A stretch of DNA of 64,000 bases from Humulus lupulus (Eukaryota; Streptophyta; Magnoliopsida; Rosales; Cannabaceae), in assembly GCF_963169125.1 (NCBI RefSeq), contig NC_084801.1, forward strand, positions 111,379,061 to 111,443,060. The letters are read 5' to 3'. The translations under genes and the position numbers were made by a program. Positions 55,578-64,000 of the stretch are shown here, one piece after another (position 1 is the first letter of the stretch; the number at the start of each line of letters is the position of its first letter). The notes beneath the pieces are model-generated. The model did no database searches and was not told the origin of the DNA. It saw only the letters and a list, made by a program, of their open reading frames with translations.

Positions 55578-58255
55578 ATGCACGACCCATGGGGAGGTGA
55601 GAGGTCGATCGACGATGACTTGCTCGCCCATTTTCTTGAAGATCAGGAACAACCATCGTTACTAATTCCGAAGATTCCTTTTTCTCATACCCTTTCTAAT
55701 AAACCTTCAACCAGTCCATCAAACATGGGTCGAGTAAAATCCACCACCCAAAAGAAAAAGAAAACAACCTCTCCTCCTGCCAAACAGCCTACTCCTCAGG
55801 CTGAAATTCCTTCGACCAGCACACAAGCCGAAAACACTCCTCGACCAAAAATCCAAACAAAGGCCCAACCTCGGGACGTCCTTCGACCAGAAGTCGAATG
55901 GTACATGGTACCCCCTAGCAACATCATAGCTAGGATGGTAGGGAATTATCTCAAGAAGTATGGACTTCCTGGGATCAAGCCTACCATCGACCAGTAGGCA
56001 AACCTGCCTAGGGGCGCCTTCAGCGCCTGGTCAAGATATCATATCGAGGTAGGGAAAACCTTGCCTCTTCATCCATTTTTCCAGGAGGTGGCCAACTACT
56101 TCGAGGTCGCCCCCTTCCAAATCACCCCAAATGGATATAGAGTGCTCTCTGCTCTCTATATCTTGTACAATCATAAAAAGTGGCCCGTTCCTACGCCACA
56201 CGAGGTCAATTATTTATTTGATCTCAAATCCAACCCCAATCACAACAACACGGGGTTCTTCCACTTTTACCACCACGAATCCGCTCGCACTTTCCTGAGT
56301 GAAATCACCCACAAGTCCAACATGGGGAAGTACTTCCAGAAGTACTTTTTAACTCCAGATCTGGTCGCCAACAATTTGGCCTTCACTAAAGGAGGTAAAT
56401 TATTTATTCACTGGTCTCTTACTTTCCTTTAGTTTTTCTGTACCTTCCTTAGAATTGTAGTGTCATTCAGGTCTGTGGCACCGACCAGCTCCTACTCCAA
56501 AAATGGAGATACAAGCAGCTTCCCTGGCCCGCATGACCGATATAGAAAAAAGCGTCAAAGAGCTAGTCACGGAAAACAATCTAAGGCTAGTTGGCCTTTT
56601 GGCACTTCACCAGGATGTGAGGGAAACAACTGCGGGGAGTGCTACTGGTGGAGGAGTTCTCGAGCAGACCATGATGTGTCACAACCTCCGAGGAGGAGGA
56701 CAACTAGTGTGACTATCAGGGAACCCTCCAGCACCCCGCGAGCAGCTGCTGCCCATGCTCCTTCAGGAAAGGGGAAAAAGAAAGTTTCCGAACATCCCGT
56801 GCCTATTCTTGAAACTTCAGATGAGAACGGTACTGTCTTCTCACTCTTAGATAGTTTGCCCATTCCTTGTCATTTATTTGACAGGGACGACAACTTTAAA
56901 TACACGCCTAATTTAAATTCAGACTTCTTCAAGGCAGTGAGTGAGTGTAGCAGTAGTTCAATAAGTAATGTAGCGACCAGTAGTTGTAGCTCGGGTATCT
57001 TACTTTTAATTTCCTTGAACTTATTTTCTTGATTTAGCAGATACCTCCATCCACATTATCTGACTGTTCCTATTTTGCAGCCATGTCAACTGAAGATCTG
57101 TTCGAGCTTTACAGTGAAGCTGCACCTGTTGCTCCTTCGAGCAAGAAAAAAGGGAGTAGGCCACATCGAGGTGAAACCAAAAAGAACCCTCCGACGAAAA
57201 AAGCTTAGACTGGGGATCCTCCAGTGCAACTTCCTTCTCGGGAAACCACACCTCCTCCGGGCCCCCTCGACCAGACGTCTCCCCCAACCCCCGTCGATCA
57301 AACTCCTCATGCAGCACCTGCCGACCAGAGACCTCCTGATCAAACATGAGACGCCTTGACAAGTGTCGTGCTTAGCTTGGCCAAGGAGAGGATGACTAAA
57401 ATATCGAGGCATCGACGCAGGCGAGAGGCCATCATTGGTACCGACTCCATGGAGGTCGACCAGATAATTAACCGTGCGATGAATGAAATAGCCAGTGTAA
57501 GTTGCTATTTCTTGCTGAGGTTCATTTTTTTATTTTGTCATTTTCAGCCATCAGTTTAACTTTTTCTCTAATCGCAGGGAATGCTAACTATGATCACCAG
57601 CTGGTGTCGCTTAGGGACCCTGACTGCTCAATACGAGAAAAGAGTTAGCAAGCAGCTTAAGGCGTCCGAGGCCAAACAAGCTGGGGAACATAATGCGTCT
57701 GAGGCCAGACACACTGAGGAGCTTAAGATGGCTGAGGAAAAATACACCAAGCAGCTCGAGGCAGTCGAGAAGAAAAATGCTGAGCTACTCTAACAAAAGG
57801 CTAAGCTGGCTGAAGAGTTAAGACAGCACCAAGCTACTTTGCTCAAAGCCATCGAGACTAAAGAGAAGTACAAGGAGGCTTCTTTGCTTAATTTCAAGGA
57901 AGCCTCTAAGCTTCAAGATGATTTGATCATCAGCAGAAAGGGGACTGAGGGGCTGAAGGAGCGCATCAAAGAGCTCGAGGAGACCAATGCCAGCAACTTG
58001 GAGAGGTATAAGGGTGCCACCTTCAATTGCTTCTACGCGTTCTGGAAGCATAACTGCGAGGCAGACTTTAGCTACCTCTCTGAACGCCTGAGGCAATCTC
58101 AAATAAATAGGTGCCTTGCTCGCCTTGAAGAAGAGGAGAGAGTGAAAGTCCCAGCCTCCCCCGAAATCTTCTTGGCTATGGGTATTGATGGCGTGGAAGA
58201 GGAAGTTGGGGCCTCTGTCGAACAACAAACTCCTCAGGACCCTCCTGCTTCATAA
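55578..58255 (+). pseudogene. G4 antisense gene (gypsy-type putative transposase-like ORF)
   Basis: Split gene on the strand opposite to gag-pol. Exons by splice signals: from ATG 55578 to 56394, 56471-56994, 57081-57496 and 57578-58255. The N-terminal part is Ser/Thr/Pro/Lys-rich, then comes a conserved domain: PPSNIIARMVGNYLKKYGLP, a stop at 55995, then HPFFQEVANYFEVAPFQITP and YRVLSALYILYNHKKWPVP. This resembles the family labelled putative gypsy-type transposon in plant annotations. Exon 3 holds MEIQAASLARMTDIEKSVKE with a frameshift. Exon 4 is basic (SSKKKGSRPHRG). The last exon is a long coiled coil (AEEKYTKQLEAVEKKNAEL, TAA at 57791) with NASNLERYKGATFNCFYAFW and an acidic tail. It has few defects beside the neighbouring gag. 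Function unknown. Confidence 0.75.
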
Positions 58256-58943
58256 TTTTTGTTGTTTTTATTTATCTTTGTAATTTGTGACACACGAACC
58301 TTGGTTCGTAGCGTCGAGACAATTTAAATTTTTATTGCTACACCGGCAGCTTTTCCCGTTAACAGACAGTTACATTCGAGCAGTAACTGCTCACGGTGTA
58401 AAAGGTTTCCTTTTTTATATTATAATATTTTTACTTATTATAACATCTGTTCGCATGACCGAACTCAGCATAGTACTTTGGTTTGATTTAATAAAACTAT
58501 TTTTTTTTTAAAATACTCTAAGTATCATTGCATGCTTTCACTTATGTTGCTCGTGTGTTTAAATATGCTTATTGATATGCCTTGCCTACTAGATATCTTG
58601 TATGCCCCCCAAGTGATTGAGGAGCTTATGGCTCTCGGTCACTTGCCTTGACCTAGACCTGTTCGAACATTTCTGCTCGTAATAAAGATATGTAAACAAT
58701 GATAATATGGCAAAACAACACACGTAATGAGCGAATACTTGTAATAAATACAATAGTTGGCAAGATTGACTGGCTGCACACAGTCCCTTATATTTCTCGT
58801 AATAAATGGACAATCGTGTCTGTACGAGTGATATAAATATTGATCTTACACTTATAAGCGATCAGTCACATAATTGACTAACCCTTGTTCATAAACTTGT
58901 AAAAAGTGAAATTAATACGAGTCAATTCTTTAAGAAGAATTGT
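58256..58943. other. Spacer between convergent antisense gene and integrase end
   Basis: 688 bp, non-coding, homologous in reverse to 18161-18858 of G1. It holds an internal polypurine-like tract at about 58602-58615: ACTTGGGGGGCATA on the minus strand. Confidence 0.65.
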
Positions 58944-59157
58944 TTATTGATAGTACTTGCGCAGGTGTTCTCCATTCCAATAGCGAGGAATGAGATCTCC
59001 ATTTAAGCGAGCAAGTTTATAAGTGCCTGGATGGAGGACTTCTTTGATTTGGTATGGTCCTTCCCGGTTAGGTCCGAGTACTCCAGCAGCTTGATCGCGG
59101 GTGTTAAGGAAAACTCTTCTAAGTACCAGATCTCCCACATCAAATTTTTGCTCGATC
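58944..59157 (-). pseudogene. G4 integrase C-terminal remnant
   Basis: KFDVGDLVLRRVFLNTRDQA and GTYKLARLNGDLIPRYWNGE match the end of G1 integrase (17975-18160) almost residue for residue. The catalytic core is missing, and the remnant is joined directly to gag at about 59157. Confidence 0.9.
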
Positions 59158-60785
59158 AAGAAACTCCTGGGTACTCTTCACCCCATTCTTTCTTAAGCTA
59201 TTACAGAGGGGAGTATGGCGCCTTACTCCAGCAGTAAGGGCCATCATTTTTCCTTCATCGCCAACTGTTTTAGCCCCAGCAGCTGCTCGCATGAAATGCT
59301 GAACATATTCCTTTAAGGATTCTCCCTCCTTCTGACGTATCTCGACCAGCTGGTTGGCTTTAGTTTGGTGCACACGACCAGCGTAGAATTGCCCGTAGAA
59401 TTCCCTCACGAACATTTCCCATGATACTATGATAGCAGGAGGGAATTTAAAATACCACTCCCGAGCAGTGTCAGATAGGGTGGCCGGAAAGATTCTACAG
59501 TGAGAACCATCCGACACCTTCTGGATGTCCATTTGTATCTCGAACTTATTCACATGAGATACTGGGTCCCCGTACCCATCGAAGTTTGGCAATACTGGCA
59601 TGTTGAATTTTCTTCGAGTTTCCGCCATAGCTATTCTTTGTATGAACGGAGTGCCTCTTCTCCGATCATATTCAATGTGGGATGTCCGCTCTCTACCAGT
59701 TGCTGGACAACATGGTTTAATGCATTGATCTGGGCCTGTACGGCGTCTGGGATCGCTGGGGCGACTGGTGCCAGAGGAGTGTGCTCATCGTGTCTTACAT
59801 GCTTGTCGTTGAGCACGTCCCTTAGGTCATCATCTCTGTGCCTTTTCTCGCTAGCGCCCAACCGATCAAAGACATTAGGCTGCCTAGGTTGCCCCCCAAC
59901 ATTCTGGCTCCCAGGCCTATTTTCTCTTGGTGGGGGATTCCTTCCTCCACCCTATTCTTCTCGCCCTCGACCAGCATTTCTCCTACCAGAGTTAGCTTCA
60001 TTATAGTCATGCCCATCCCTGAATTGCGACCGACTATGGCGCGACCGGCTGGTCGCGCTGTTTTTCCCTCTAGCTGGCACCTCCCGAGTGTTAGGGGGAG
60101 GCCTGTGTTAGTTGGTAGGTCCCCGGGCATTATCATGCCGTGGGGGTCCCCTGACCACAGAGCCTGATTCGACGTACCTTCTGTTAGCAAAAGGATGTTG
60201 CCCCCTGCTCAGTGGATTTTGCTCATCAGCCATTGGGCGTCTAGGGCTTCGGGGAGGCTGCCCGACCCTATTCTGCCTTTGACGTTGGGGATTATCCCGA
60301 CCAGTGCGAAGAGGTGGCTGCTGCTTAGGATCCTAAATTGGGATATCCTGTTGCTCTGGCCTTTGAGGGCTCGCCAGATGGAGCGGAGGACTCGGGTTTG
60401 GGGCCCGTTGTGGTGGTGCACTTGGTGGCTGATCTGGTTGAGAAGGCAGCGCAGCTTGCCCCCAGGCCAACTGAATGGCTGCTTCCAGTGGGGCAGTGGC
60501 ATCTCTTTGCCGGCAGTCCATATTTGCTTGCCGCTCATTCAGTTCTTGGTGTTGGCGTTCGATTTCCCTATGTTGCAATGCCAACGTCTCAGCCGCGTTC
60601 TCTTGATTGGCCCTTAGATTGGCCAACTTCTCTTGCAACACACTCAGTGTTGTCCTCAGGGTTTCAGAATCCATTTCTTCATCTTCAAAGTCCAACTGTG
60701 GCTCATCTTTAGCCACATTTAGTGGAGGAGGCTGGGTGGATGCAACGCCAACAGCCTGCCCCGTCTTCTTGGATATCTTAGCCAT
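59157..60785 (-). pseudogene. G4 gag
   Basis: Starts at ATG 60785 (MAKISKKTGQAVGVASTQPP), then acidic DFEDEEMDSETLRTTLSVLQ and QLAWGQAALPSQPDQPPS, in one frame to a stop at 60333. The middle (60330-59630) is Arg/Gly/Pro-rich with shifts. The core, open from 59628, has MPVLPNFDGYGDPVSHVNKF, CRIFPATLSDTAREWYFKFP and LVEIRQKEGESLKEYVQHF, ending STQEFLDRAK at the deletion join. The zinc knuckle is lost with pol. Compared with G1 it has fewer stops. Confidence 0.85.
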
Positions 60786-60833
60786 TTTATTTTCTTAAAA
60801 TTTAGAGTTTATCTCTCAATGAAAGCACCAAAA

Positions 60834-61435
60834 TGTTGACCCCACGGAGTCAGATAAATGATAGAAAATGAGATGAAAACAAGAAGAAAAATCAAATGGA
60901 ATGCATACGACACAAACGATTTATAGTGGTTCGGCCTCAATTGGATGGTAATGACCTACGTCCACTTAGTGTTCTTATTGATATTGAATCCAAACACTGT
61001 GATCAATGAACTAAGAGTTCACGAGTTTTGCAAGTCTTGGGAAGATTACAACTTCAGTGAATATTCACACTATATTCTTCTCTCAGAGCACAAAGATCAA
61101 AACTTCAAAAGTCAAAAGTCCCTTCCTTGAGCCATTTAGTTCTTATTTATAGGCTCAAGAAGATTACATGGGCTCATGGGCCTTAATTACAATTAAGACT
61201 TTCGTATCAAGGTAATAAAAGAAAATACAATTAATGCAAATATTACAAGATTGCATTTTGAAAAGGAAATAAATGAAAGTATGCGACCAGACTGGTCGCA
61301 CCTAAGCGTGATACTTGATAAATCAATAAGTTTCTGATCGATGGTCGAACAGGACTCATTCACTTAAAGTTGTCAGGTGCCTACCACATGCAGGTCAATC
61401 TTGCCACGTCATCAGGAGTCGTTTTTGGGTAAACA
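60834..61435 (-). repeat. G4 5' LTR
   Basis: 602 bp. On the minus strand it starts TGTTTACCCAAAAACG and ends GGGGTCAACA, followed by the leader TTTTGGTGCTTTCATTGAG. TATA box on the minus strand near 61146. Palindrome GCGACCAGACTGGTCGC near 61282. Confidence 0.95.
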
Positions 61436-61862
61436 CTATGCTTTATAGTTCTCTTGCTAGGCCTCGGCTCATGGGTGCTACGTGGTGCAGGTAAAGGCAA
61501 GGGCAAGGTCGACCAGTCTTGAGTTGGAGAGCTTTGGGCCTGAATGTACATAGTCAGCTAATCGGTCGCCACGACCGAGGAGTGGTACAGGACATGAGAA
61601 CCTTAAATGTATATTTTTCCCTTAGAGAGGCATATATAACTTGGAATTTTTGTAAATTGTCTTTTAAACTCTATTTCTTTTGAGATCCCATGTACGAAGT
61701 GTTTATTTAAATGAAATGTATCTTTTATGACCAAAATCTTTTAACCCTAGTTCAATTATAGTTTCAGTAACACGATTCTAATTAAATGACTTGATTAGCA
61801 AGCCTTGCACCTTTATAAACACTCAGTGTAACGGTCTTGGCTACCCAAGGCGTTATAGGAAT

Positions 61863-61962
61863 AGTTCGCTTAAAGCAATTGTAGTTAACAAATGTTTTAA
61901 ATGAAATAAATAATTGAATTGAACTATTATATATATACTATGTTCGATATTATGTTGATAAT
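61863..61962 (+). repeat. Cop2 3' LTR, second piece
   Basis: AGTTCGCTTAAAGCAATTG to GTTGATAAT matches 36589-36697 of the 5' LTR, with a few differences. It is interrupted by I. Confidence 0.85.
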
Positions 61963-62759
61963 TGTTGACGCTGTTTTTCGTCAACAGTGAAAGAAGAGCA
62001 CATAAACAATAATTAGTAATGGCCAATAAAAATATGATAATACAAACACGATTTTTTATGTGGTTCAGCAGTTAAATCTGCCTAGTCCACGAGTCTTTCT
62101 TATTAAGACTTAAGAATATCTCTGAAAATCCTTCAAGGATGAATTCTCCAGAGTTTTCCTTAGGCTCACAAAAGTTTGGTCCCTTACAATAGTGCATGAC
62201 CTCTCTATTTATAGAGAAGATTGCAGAATACTATCCCACATATTTCGGGTAGTTACTCTATATTTGCAAATAGATTAAATGGCATTAAATGCCTGCAATC
62301 CAATGTAAAAGGAAACGTCCCCTGAAGACCAGGGGGCGTATAACTAATCAAATAATATCCCCTGATTGTAGGGGATTTTCAGCAATAAATGTAGACCGCG
62401 TCTCTTTATAGATGACTCATTAGGATATTCCAAGTTATTATCCCATATTATCAAGGCCATATTCTCCCAGGTTTCTTACTGGCTTTCGAGCCATAACACA
62501 TTCCGAAGTCACATTGCTTCGAGCTCGTACGCGCATCAGGCTCGGATCCCCTGATCCGAGGTCATCCTCGAGAACAGATGGACCTCGGGGTCTACCTTTC
62601 GAGCTTGTGAGGATTTTGAGGCTACCATCTTCGAAGTCGTCTCGGCTTCGCCAGCTCGATGTTTATATTTCGAATCATATTCCAGACCTTACGAGTTCAT
62701 CCATTATGAACCCAGATTTCGAGGTCACAATTTTCATGGCTCGAAATCTGGGTATAACA
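61963..62759 (-). repeat. I 3' LTR
   Basis: 797 bp, plus strand TGTTGACGCTGTTTTTCG to TGGGTATAACA. Its right half has many CGAG/CTCGA words (GGCTCGGATC, GAGGTCATCCTCGAG). Confidence 0.85.
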
Positions 62760-62776
62760 TCTTGCCCCCTCAAAAG
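62760..62776 (-). promoter_or_regulatory. Polypurine tract of I
   Basis: CTTTTGAGGGGGCAAGA on the minus strand, directly before TGTTATACCC. It fixes the element's orientation. Confidence 0.8.
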
Positions 62777-63020
62777 TATTCGTTCGAATCCTATGAGAAG
62801 GAAACTTTTGAACTACTTTCTTCAGGAACCGTACCATCACATACTTGAGAATGGACACGTGTCAATTGGGTATTGCTTATTCAGGGTACTCGAGTACCTT
62901 GGAAATCTGCCCACGATCATTCGTCTGCCACCTTTATGGTACCATCATATATGTAATCCCTATCCGTTGGATCTTGCAAGGATTTTATTCAACGCCCCAG
63001 ATTAATCCCCTTTTACCGTC

Positions 63021-63746
63021 TATATATAAGACCTCATTCTTCGTCTTCCTTCTATTTTTCATTCATCAAAGGAAAGAACAAAAACAAAACCAGAAAACTC
63101 TCCCTGGGAACTTCTTGCTTGTGCATGTTTTCTCAGCTGAAGAAACAGAGGACCGCCAGTTTGCTCGAGATCGTGAGCTCATATCTGCAGCCTCTCCTTC
63201 AGTCAACGATTTCTCTGCAATCGCCATTATTGTGTAAGTGTCCAATTTTTATTTTCCCTTATACCTGTTTCTGTTCATATTGTTCTTGTTATTTATGTGA
63301 ATGTACTAGTTTATTTTCTTCGTACGATACGTTAGGGAATTTTTGACCAATAGGCTTTCATGTTTAAGTCTCCATACTGGGTTTACATCACTGGTTCCAT
63401 GCCCAATTTTGGTGTTTGAGAAAGATCTCTTCTTTCTGGGTTTTGAAATTTTAAAAGGCATTTCTTGTACACCAAGATATCGGGTGTAAAACCTTGGTTT
63501 TAAATAATGCACGATACCCAATGTTACCTTTTCTGAATAACCGCCACCTTTTTTCCCTGATATTTCTGGATTTTCAAAAAGTTATGTCCACTCTCCTCCC
63601 TTTTCCCATAGAATACATGTTCTGACTCTTTAATAGGGTCTTAATATCGAGCTCGTTTTGTTCTTAAACTCCGAGCTTGTTCTGTCAAGCTCGTAATTCT
63701 TGGACTCTTGCATGCATGGCCCTCACCATTTTTTCTTTCTCACTAG
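63021..63746 (+). promoter_or_regulatory. Promoter and leader intron of the antisense gene in I
   Basis: TATATATAAG at 63021-63030, leader, donor TGTGTAAGTG (GT at 63234) and acceptor TTTCTCACTAG ending 63746, giving a 513-nt intron. It is followed at once by ATG. The layout matches G4. Confidence 0.65.
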
Positions 63747-64000
63747 ATGTCACAGAATCTGGAAAGACGGTGGGGGTCGTTGCTGGCAATCCCTTACTCT
63801 CCCAAAACCCCGAGCCCGGAGTCGCTATTTGCTCGGAATCAACGTCTGATTCGCGAGTACGATCTCGAGTGCGAGCAGGAGGATATCAGAGCTCATTATC
63901 GCCGCCAAATTGACGAGGTCATAGAAAAGAAGAGGAGAACTCTTCGGGAGGCCCTTTATCCAGAGTCCAATTCAGGGCCTAGGCCGATCCCCCTCGACCC
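63747..64000 (+). CDS. Antisense ORF of element I, N-terminal part
   Basis: ATG 63747 is the first codon of the second exon. The frame stays open for about 84 codons to the window end: MSQNLERRWGSLLAIPYSPK, then RNQRLIREYDLECEQEDIRA and HYRRQIDEVIEKKRRTLREA. Charged and helix-prone. I see no match to the N-terminus of the G4 protein at this length, and the placement rests on position (just inside the LTR, after polypurine tract, TATA box and intron). Product unknown, extends off the window. Confidence 0.55.
   Translation, partial: MSQNLERRWGSLLAIPYSPKTPSPESLFARNQRLIREYDLECEQEDIRAHYRRQIDEVIEKKRRTLREALYPESNSGPRPIPLD

Larger units (their letters stand above)
54086..61435 (-). mobile_element. 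G4: Tat-like gypsy element with internal pol deletion
   Basis: 7350 bp, target-site duplication CTATG (54081-54085 and 61436-61440). Minus orientation: 5' LTR 60834-61435, gag 60785-59157, a direct join to the integrase C-terminus (about 59157-58944), spacer, then the antisense gene on the plus strand (54926-58255), polypurine tract and 3' LTR. Protease, RT, both RNases H and most of integrase are gone. Same family as G1 and G3. Confidence 0.95.
51243..61857 (+). mobile_element. C: Tekay-like solo LTR hosting two insertions
   Basis: Starts TGTAACGGCCCGAAATTAC and ends GGTCTTGGCTACC...CGTTATA, target-site duplication GGAAT (51238-51242 and 61858-61862). Without the copia solo LTR and G4 it is about 2.45 kb, matching A and B. 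A word island at 53285-53405 has TAGCGTTGTAGCACTA, GCGCTACAACGCTA and TAGCGCTGTAGTGC. Short open frames around 53723-53920 are not supported as genes. Confidence 0.9.
36579..64000 (+). mobile_element. Cop2: Ty1/copia retrotransposon, extends past window
   Basis: 5' LTR 36579-39552, iMet-type primer-binding site, long leader, gag (45634-46050), RT (about 47640-48539), RNase H (50895-51232), polypurine tract and the first bases of the 3' LTR (51233-51242, then 61863-61962). J, B, C (with G4) and I are inserted in it. It abuts the N-terminal side of the C48 pseudogene. It is strongly decayed. Its right end lies beyond the window. Confidence 0.85.
61963..64000 (-). mobile_element. I: Tat-like gypsy element, partial at window end
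   Basis: LTR at 61963-62759, then a polypurine tract on the minus strand and the start of an antisense gene on the plus strand, the same plan as G4. The LTR differs in sequence from G1/G3/G4. The left flank ATAAT (61958-61962) is the likely target-site duplication. The rest lies beyond the window. Confidence 0.8.

Noticed and set aside
56642..57412. Minus-strand frames over the G4 antisense gene, as possible gag-pol of G4
   Set aside because: They have no gag or pol motif. The plus strand has splice signals and homology to the G1 antisense gene.
62514..63237. Open plus-strand frames of 163 and 130 codons in element I
   Set aside because: They run across the LTR end, polypurine tract and TATA box. 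The splice-based start at 63747 fits the pattern of G4 better.
1..64000. CRISPR array, tRNA or rRNA genes, bacterial-type promoters or ribosome binding sites
   Set aside because: The tandem repeats lack the constant repeat/unique spacer pattern. No cloverleaf or rRNA sequence was recognised. The gene structures with introns and TATA boxes are those of a plant nucleus.

Overview
The window reads as plant nuclear heterochromatin, probably from a eudicot. It is AT-rich intergenic DNA made almost wholly of LTR retrotransposons nested in one another, with plant-type introns in the transposon genes. I found no host gene, tRNA or rRNA. Several families look to me like those of the Rosales, but that is an impression, not a result. 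The elements are called G1-G4, H, I (Ty3/gypsy, mostly Tat-like), Cop1 and Cop2 (Ty1/copia), A-D (Tekay-like solo LTRs), F1 and F2 (another LTR family) and J.

The oldest layer is a Mutator-like (MULE) region. A Tekay-type protease fragment (1-418) abuts GTTGCT-rich arrays (419-1540 and 2447-2965). These arrays bracket a decayed MULE transposase C-terminus (1885-2256, + strand). A Ulp1/C48-like peptidase pseudogene follows on the minus strand. It is split in two, at 3108-4559 and 35639-36578, by Cop1, and Cop2 abuts its N-terminal side.

Cop1 spans 4560-35638 (+). Its 5' LTR is broken by G1 (4767-24246, +, Tat-like). G1 is in turn broken by G3 (9438-11408), by the young gag-only element H (12373-16964) and by solo LTR F1 (19784-24130), which itself holds solo LTR A (20893-23281). 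The order MULE > Cop1 > G1 > F1 > A is five layers deep. Cop1 also carries truncated G2 (25055-27378), truncated F2 (27379-29022) and solo LTR D (29852-31760, inside its integrase).

Cop2 starts at 36579 with a 2974-bp 5' LTR and runs past the window end. It holds J (41541-45533), solo LTR B (48545-50889) and solo LTR C (51243-61857). C holds a copia solo LTR (51635-52436) and G4 (54086-61435, minus). The Cop2 3' LTR is then broken again by I (61963 to the end, minus).

Nine insertions have exact 5-bp target-site duplications that I could read on both sides: G3, H, F1, A, D, B, C, the 802-bp copia LTR and G4. The main biology is in the Tat-like elements. G1, G4 and I carry, and G3 keeps the front of, a gene on the strand opposite to gag-pol. 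It has its own TATA box and a leader intron, and ends convergently with integrase. Between the two convergent stops, G1 and G4 both keep a second copy of the polypurine tract.
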